A stretch of DNA of 64,000 nt from contig NZ_JACJRG010000019.1 in assembly GCF_014697125.1 (NCBI RefSeq), forward strand, positions 1 to 64,000. Direction: 5' to 3'. Shown here piece by piece: positions 60,788 through 64,000 of the stretch. This DNA comes from Anabaena minutissima FACHB-250. Its GTDB lineage: Bacteria > Cyanobacteriota > Cyanobacteriia > Cyanobacteriales > Nostocaceae. The first letter of the stretch is position 1; every line of letters begins with the position of its first letter. The notes beneath the pieces were generated by a model. The model ran no database searches, was not told the DNA's origin, and was given only the letters and a program-made list of their open reading frames with translations. The translations under genes were made by a program, and so were the position numbers.

Positions 60788-63322
60788 CTACCATGATGCT
60801 AACTTGTTCATAATGGCATCTTTGCCAACTTTACTGAGAACAGTATCACGACTTAAGTTGAGTGTGTGGGTAATCAACTCAGCATCTGCCCTGCGCTTAC
60901 TACCTTTTTTAGCTTTCATCAATTTAATCAATAACTCCGCCATCCTTTCCCTTGTTTGCACTGTGTCGGATGCGTCACTTTTCGCTTGCTTTTCGCGTTT
61001 GCGACGTTGCCACCACCGCACTAGTTTATAAACTCCTAATCCAATCCCAATTAATGCTGCACCACCCAATAAAACCCAGCCCACCGGAGTAGCAGCCAAG
61101 GCAGCACCGGCCGCGGCTCCGCACGTTGCCATAACCACAATTGTGGCAACTCCGTAAGACACTCCCAACGCTGCTGCAACTGCTTGCGCTCCAGAGACAC
61201 CCACTTTGCGCATCTGCTTCGCCTTGGCATAATCGCGTAATCGCTTACCACCCTGACTTTGCAATTGTAAGTGGTGTAACCCATAGGCACGCTTTGTTGC
61301 CTTATACGCTCGTCTTCCTTGCTGCACTAAGATAATACCTGATAAACCAATCCCAAGACCCCCAGAGACTCCCGCCAAAAGACCCGAAATTGCAGGTGTC
61401 ACATTGGTAACTAAGTTAGCAACCAAGCTCCCAAAATCTACGCCTTTCTTCAACAAGTTGAAAGTACCTGAGTGAACAGTCATCCAGGCCTTGTATTGTT
61501 CATTAATCCGAAATAGTTCCTCGGCTGCTGATTCCTGGGGCAATGATTTATTGTCGATGACAGCAATAATCCCACTGACTAATGTTGCCAGATCACCTAA
61601 AGCACTCAGAGCAACTCCAAAATGAGAAAAACCTTGGGTGACAGTTGCTGCACTCGTATCTCCAAATTTTGGATCAAATGACGGATAGTTATGAATCCCT
61701 TGCGCTTCTGTGTGTGGACCTGCAACCATTCCTGGCCCCACAACATCGGACGTTTTTTTAACTGCTTTTTTAGTTGCTTTTTTAGCTTTATCACTAAACT
61801 TTTCAGGGTCTTGGGATTCTGCTTGCTGTTGTAGTTCCTCCATTCCGTTTCTAATCTCAACCAGAATGCCCTCTGCCTCTTTCCGAGGGGCAGCAAGACT
61901 TGATTGCTGCTCATCTACTGGCTCTTTGCTTGCTTCATCAAGCACCGATTCTGGAACATCTTGAGGTGCGTCAATCACAAGATCCGCCAAGGCGGCAACA
62001 TCCTCAGGGTGAGATTTAACAACCTCAGCTGCCTCTTGCGCCTCACTGGGCATTTTATCCATCTGTTGTGACAAGATAACTGCTGCGATCGGATCTGCCT
62101 CTGCTCCTTGGCGGACTAACTCTTGCGCTTTGGGTGCTTCTTGTTGTGCTTTCTCAACTTCTTGCTCCGATTCATCTTCCACCTCAAGAACCTGAGCTTG
62201 AGGTTTAGCCACTTCCAGTTCCAAAGCATTGATGTCTGACTTATCCTGCGGACTCAAAGGTTCCTCTGCTTCAGGGTTGGCTTCTTTTTCGAGATTACTT
62301 ATATCTATGTCTATGTCTATGTCTGGCTGTTCCTGAGGACTTAAGGATTGATCCACTTCAGGGCTAACTTGATCATCATCTGCGTAATCCTCAATGTCCA
62401 AATTATGGTGGATGAGAAACATTAACTCAGAGGTTCGACCAAAGTTATATACTCTGTCGCTTTGCACAATTAAATCCATCTGCGCGAAGATATTATCCCA
62501 CTGTTCATCAGTGATGTTCGCAATTCCTAAGTTTGCTAATGCTGGTGTACAATCTCGGATAAAGTCTTGACGATGTCCTAGCAGAAGGTTGCTACTAATG
62601 GGAACATTATTTACATTAACAGCTCTTTGAATGGCCTTATCTGAAGGTACTGCTTGGATTCTCTCTATGTTTAAAGATTGTTGAGGCGATCGCTGCACAG
62701 CCCCACCATTTTGCTGCACCACATGGGTTAACTCATGGGCAATCAACTCCTGTCCCCCACGACTCCCCGGCTGATATTCCCCCTGCCGAAAGAACACATC
62801 CTGACCTGTTGTAAACGCCTTCGCTTGTATCGAGCGATTTAACTCGTCTGACTGTGCATCGGCATGAACCCTTACACCACTGAAATCCGCCCCCATCGCT
62901 GCACTCATCCGTTCTTGTACACCTGAGTCTAATGGCTGTCCACCTCCCCTAGCACTGGTAATGGCAGATTCCAAATTCGCTGTTGCTTCCCCTCCCTCAA
63001 GTCCTCCCTGTCTCTGTATTGAGGGTTGTGGAGTTGAGGGAGCGATCGCAGGCGTATTAATCCTCTGTACGACTAGTTTCGCTGTCTGATCGGCTTCCTG
63101 CTCATACTTATCTCCCGGTGCGCCGATCGCTAATTTCGGTTGTACAGGCATAGCTTGACTGCGATCGGGATTAAGAATGGCGAACTCTGGTATCTGGCTT
63201 TCGTATCCCTGCGTTCCTTGTGACTCTGTATTTTCTTGTAGTTTTGGCTGCACAGCAAAAGGTCGAGATACCAAGGAATTAGTAGCCAAAGATTGCTTTT
63301 GTGATGCTTTATGAGTTCGCAT
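60788..63322 (-). CDS. DUF4157 protein, putative eCIS effector
   Basis: This 844-residue protein, started at ATG 63320-63322 (MRTHKAS; a TTG at 63346 is also in frame), has a disordered N-terminus with VQPKL, the PGDKYEQEAD motif at residues 69-78, and a DUF4157 domain with GVQERMSAAMGADFSGVRVH and HELTHVVQQNGG (His196, Glu197, His200), a zincin-like metal motif. A long Glu/Gln/Ala-rich middle follows (about 310-510), then two Gly/Ala-rich hydrophobic stretches (GVSGGLGIGLSGIILV; VGWVLLGGAALIGIGLGVYK) like pore-forming domains. DUF4157 marks effectors of extracellular contractile injection systems, known in cyanobacteria including thylakoid-anchored forms. Delivery and toxicity are inferred. 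Confidence 0.78.
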   Translation of the reverse strand: MRTHKASQKQSLATNSLVSRPFAVQPKLQENTESQGTQGYESQIPEFAILNPDRSQAMPVQPKLAIGAPGDKYEQEADQTAKLVVQRINTPAIAPSTPQPSIQRQGGLEGGEATANLESAITSARGGGQPLDSGVQERMSAAMGADFSGVRVHADAQSDELNRSIQAKAFTTGQDVFFRQGEYQPGSRGGQELIAHELTHVVQQNGGAVQRSPQQSLNIERIQAVPSDKAIQRAVNVNNVPISSNLLLGHRQDFIRDCTPALANLGIANITDEQWDNIFAQMDLIVQSDRVYNFGRTSELMFLIHHNLDIEDYADDDQVSPEVDQSLSPQEQPDIDIDIDISNLEKEANPEAEEPLSPQDKSDINALELEVAKPQAQVLEVEDESEQEVEKAQQEAPKAQELVRQGAEADPIAAVILSQQMDKMPSEAQEAAEVVKSHPEDVAALADLVIDAPQDVPESVLDEASKEPVDEQQSSLAAPRKEAEGILVEIRNGMEELQQQAESQDPEKFSDKAKKATKKAVKKTSDVVGPGMVAGPHTEAQGIHNYPSFDPKFGDTSAATVTQGFSHFGVALSALGDLATLVSGIIAVIDNKSLPQESAAEELFRINEQYKAWMTVHSGTFNLLKKGVDFGSLVANLVTNVTPAISGLLAGVSGGLGIGLSGIILVQQGRRAYKATKRAYGLHHLQLQSQGGKRLRDYAKAKQMRKVGVSGAQAVAAALGVSYGVATIVVMATCGAAAGAALAATPVGWVLLGGAALIGIGLGVYKLVRWWQRRKREKQAKSDASDTVQTRERMAELLIKLMKAKKGSKRRADAELITHTLNLSRDTVLSKVGKDAIMNKLASW

Positions 63323-63346
63323 AGCCACACTCCAAATCACAGCCAA

Positions 63347-63657
63347 ATAATACTCTATTCTTTCACTTTTATCAGTAACATCAATTAGACTATTGGATAG
63401 TTGTTATTCATCAAAAATTACAATCTATACCGAAATATCTGGTGACAAGAATCCAGAGGATATAAACATTCTCAAAAGCTTGCTATAGGCATCACCTAAT
63501 TAGTAATTGTTGCCGCCGAAGCTGATATATAGTTCTAGAGCTAATTATTTGCAGGGTGGCTATATCCCTGAAAATGCGATCGCTATTCCTAAAAATATTG
63601 TGGGCGATCACCTACGGTGGGCGGAACGCCATCGCACGACAAGAATACATAATCGCA
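63347..63657. other. Spacer between the two effector-region genes
   Basis: These 311 bases contain the likely promoter of the DUF4157 gene on the minus strand and a HIP1 copy near 63578. A plus-strand frame (63507-63797) reads through it but overlaps the partial minus gene and shows no family features. Confidence 0.45.
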
Positions 63658-64000
63658 CTATGCAAAGGGATTGCCCATCGTTTCTAGACTTTTTGCATAA
63701 ACTTCGACCATTCTGTGTCTTTCCTTATATACCTCTTCCATTTTCTGATTTCTATGATCTTCCATCACTTGATACCCGATTGGATGTGCTGTCTTGAAGT
63801 TTTGCAGTTCCTCACTCACCTGCACCATTTTATTGTTGAGTGCCGCCGCGCCAGTGGCTGTCCATACAAACTTTGCCACTTTTGCGCTCGGATGCGGTAT
63901 CATCCCAATTGCTTGACTAGCAGCTATACCGAATCCCACTTTAGCCCCCATCTTAATAGTTTGCTCGAACTGGCATTTGTCTAAATCGGCTTTAAATTTT
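63658..64000 (-). CDS. Unknown protein, C-terminal part (runs off the right edge)
   Basis: The minus-strand frame stays open from the TAG at 63658 to the window edge, so the N-terminus is outside. The visible part has a Gly/Ala segment (GFGIAASQAIGMIPHPSA) and a Lys/Glu-rich helical C-terminus (VSEELQNFKTAHPIGY, YKERHRMVEVYAKSLETM). I do not recognise it. It is the gene upstream of the DUF4157 gene on the same strand and could be another effector or helper. Confidence 0.6.
   Translation of the reverse strand, partial: KFKADLDKCQFEQTIKMGAKVGFGIAASQAIGMIPHPSAKVAKFVWTATGAAALNNKMVQVSEELQNFKTAHPIGYQVMEDHRNQKMEEVYKERHRMVEVYAKSLETMGNPFA

Noticed and set aside
63507..63797. 96-residue plus-strand open frame near the right edge
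   Set aside because: It overlaps the edge gene on the other strand, and its sequence is low in recognisable features.
1..64000. CRISPR arrays or complete insertion sequences
   Set aside because: No regularly spaced direct repeats with unique spacers and no transposase frame were found; the tandem units seen are seven-base STRRs.

Overview
The window looks like chromosomal DNA of a filamentous, heterocyst-forming cyanobacterium (order Nostocales; Nostoc/Anabaena-like). The grounds are a naturally split dnaE gene whose C-terminal half starts with a 36-residue C-intein, abundant HIP1 octamers (GCGATCGC), heptanucleotide tandem repeats (STRRs), two helical carotenoid proteins, an EF-hand protein resembling the cyanobacterial calcium sensor CSE, and a TerB/Mo-nitrogenase-C-domain protein. 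The strain cannot be named from sequence alone. I found no tRNA, rRNA, CRISPR array or transposase gene.

Layout. 1-8.5 kb: end of an unknown gene, then divergent PBP1C and an alpha-2-macroglobulin-like lipoprotein (a peptidoglycan/periplasm defence pair). 8.6-9.9 kb: DUF433/DUF5615 toxin-antitoxin genes. 9.9-12.8 kb: housekeeping genes dnaB, rplI and gloB. 13.2-27.9 kb: a long AT-rich surface-glycan island with GT2, GT4, GT10 and GT-A-like glycosyltransferases, two polysaccharide pyruvyl transferase-like proteins, a broken glycosyltransferase and an ABC exporter with an unusual histidine-kinase-like tail. 28-33.8 kb: a membrane protein, an AarF/UbiB kinase-like protein, a secreted unknown protein, obg and a TerB/Mo-nitro_C protein. 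34.1-35.5 kb: two tandem helical carotenoid proteins. 35.8-38.1 kb: a candidate contractile-injection-system effector with a SUKH immunity-like partner. 38.3-40.7 kb: a redox cluster (GST, nitroreductase, thioredoxin, divergent ArsR regulator) plus a methyltransferase relic. 40.8-45.9 kb: a putative PD-(D/E)XK protein, dnaE-C with the split intein, gatA, the EF-hand protein and an HsdR_N-like protein. 46.2-54.9 kb: two RodZ-like proteins around an alpha/beta hydrolase, cysH, a small RHH/membrane pair, a DOMON/phosphotransferase operon, a sensor kinase and another RHH protein. 55-59.9 kb: a MITE-like element, lepA, a GT4 and a cyanophycinase-like peptidase. 60.2-64 kb: a DUF4157 protein (HELTH motif, hydrophobic C-terminus) with a YbjN-like downstream gene and a partial upstream gene.

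How the parts work together. The most interesting items are the two proteins with an eCIS-effector style N-terminus (36437-38110 and 60788-63322), each beside a small gene that could be immunity or chaperone, and the ABC exporter whose C-terminus carries two tandem DHp-like helical hairpins. The glycan island has sugar transfer, pyruvylation and export functions together and probably makes one exported polymer or glycolipid of unknown structure. Intergenic space is heavily colonised by repeats, some of which have entered coding sequences (pbpC; the 3' end of the sensor kinase).
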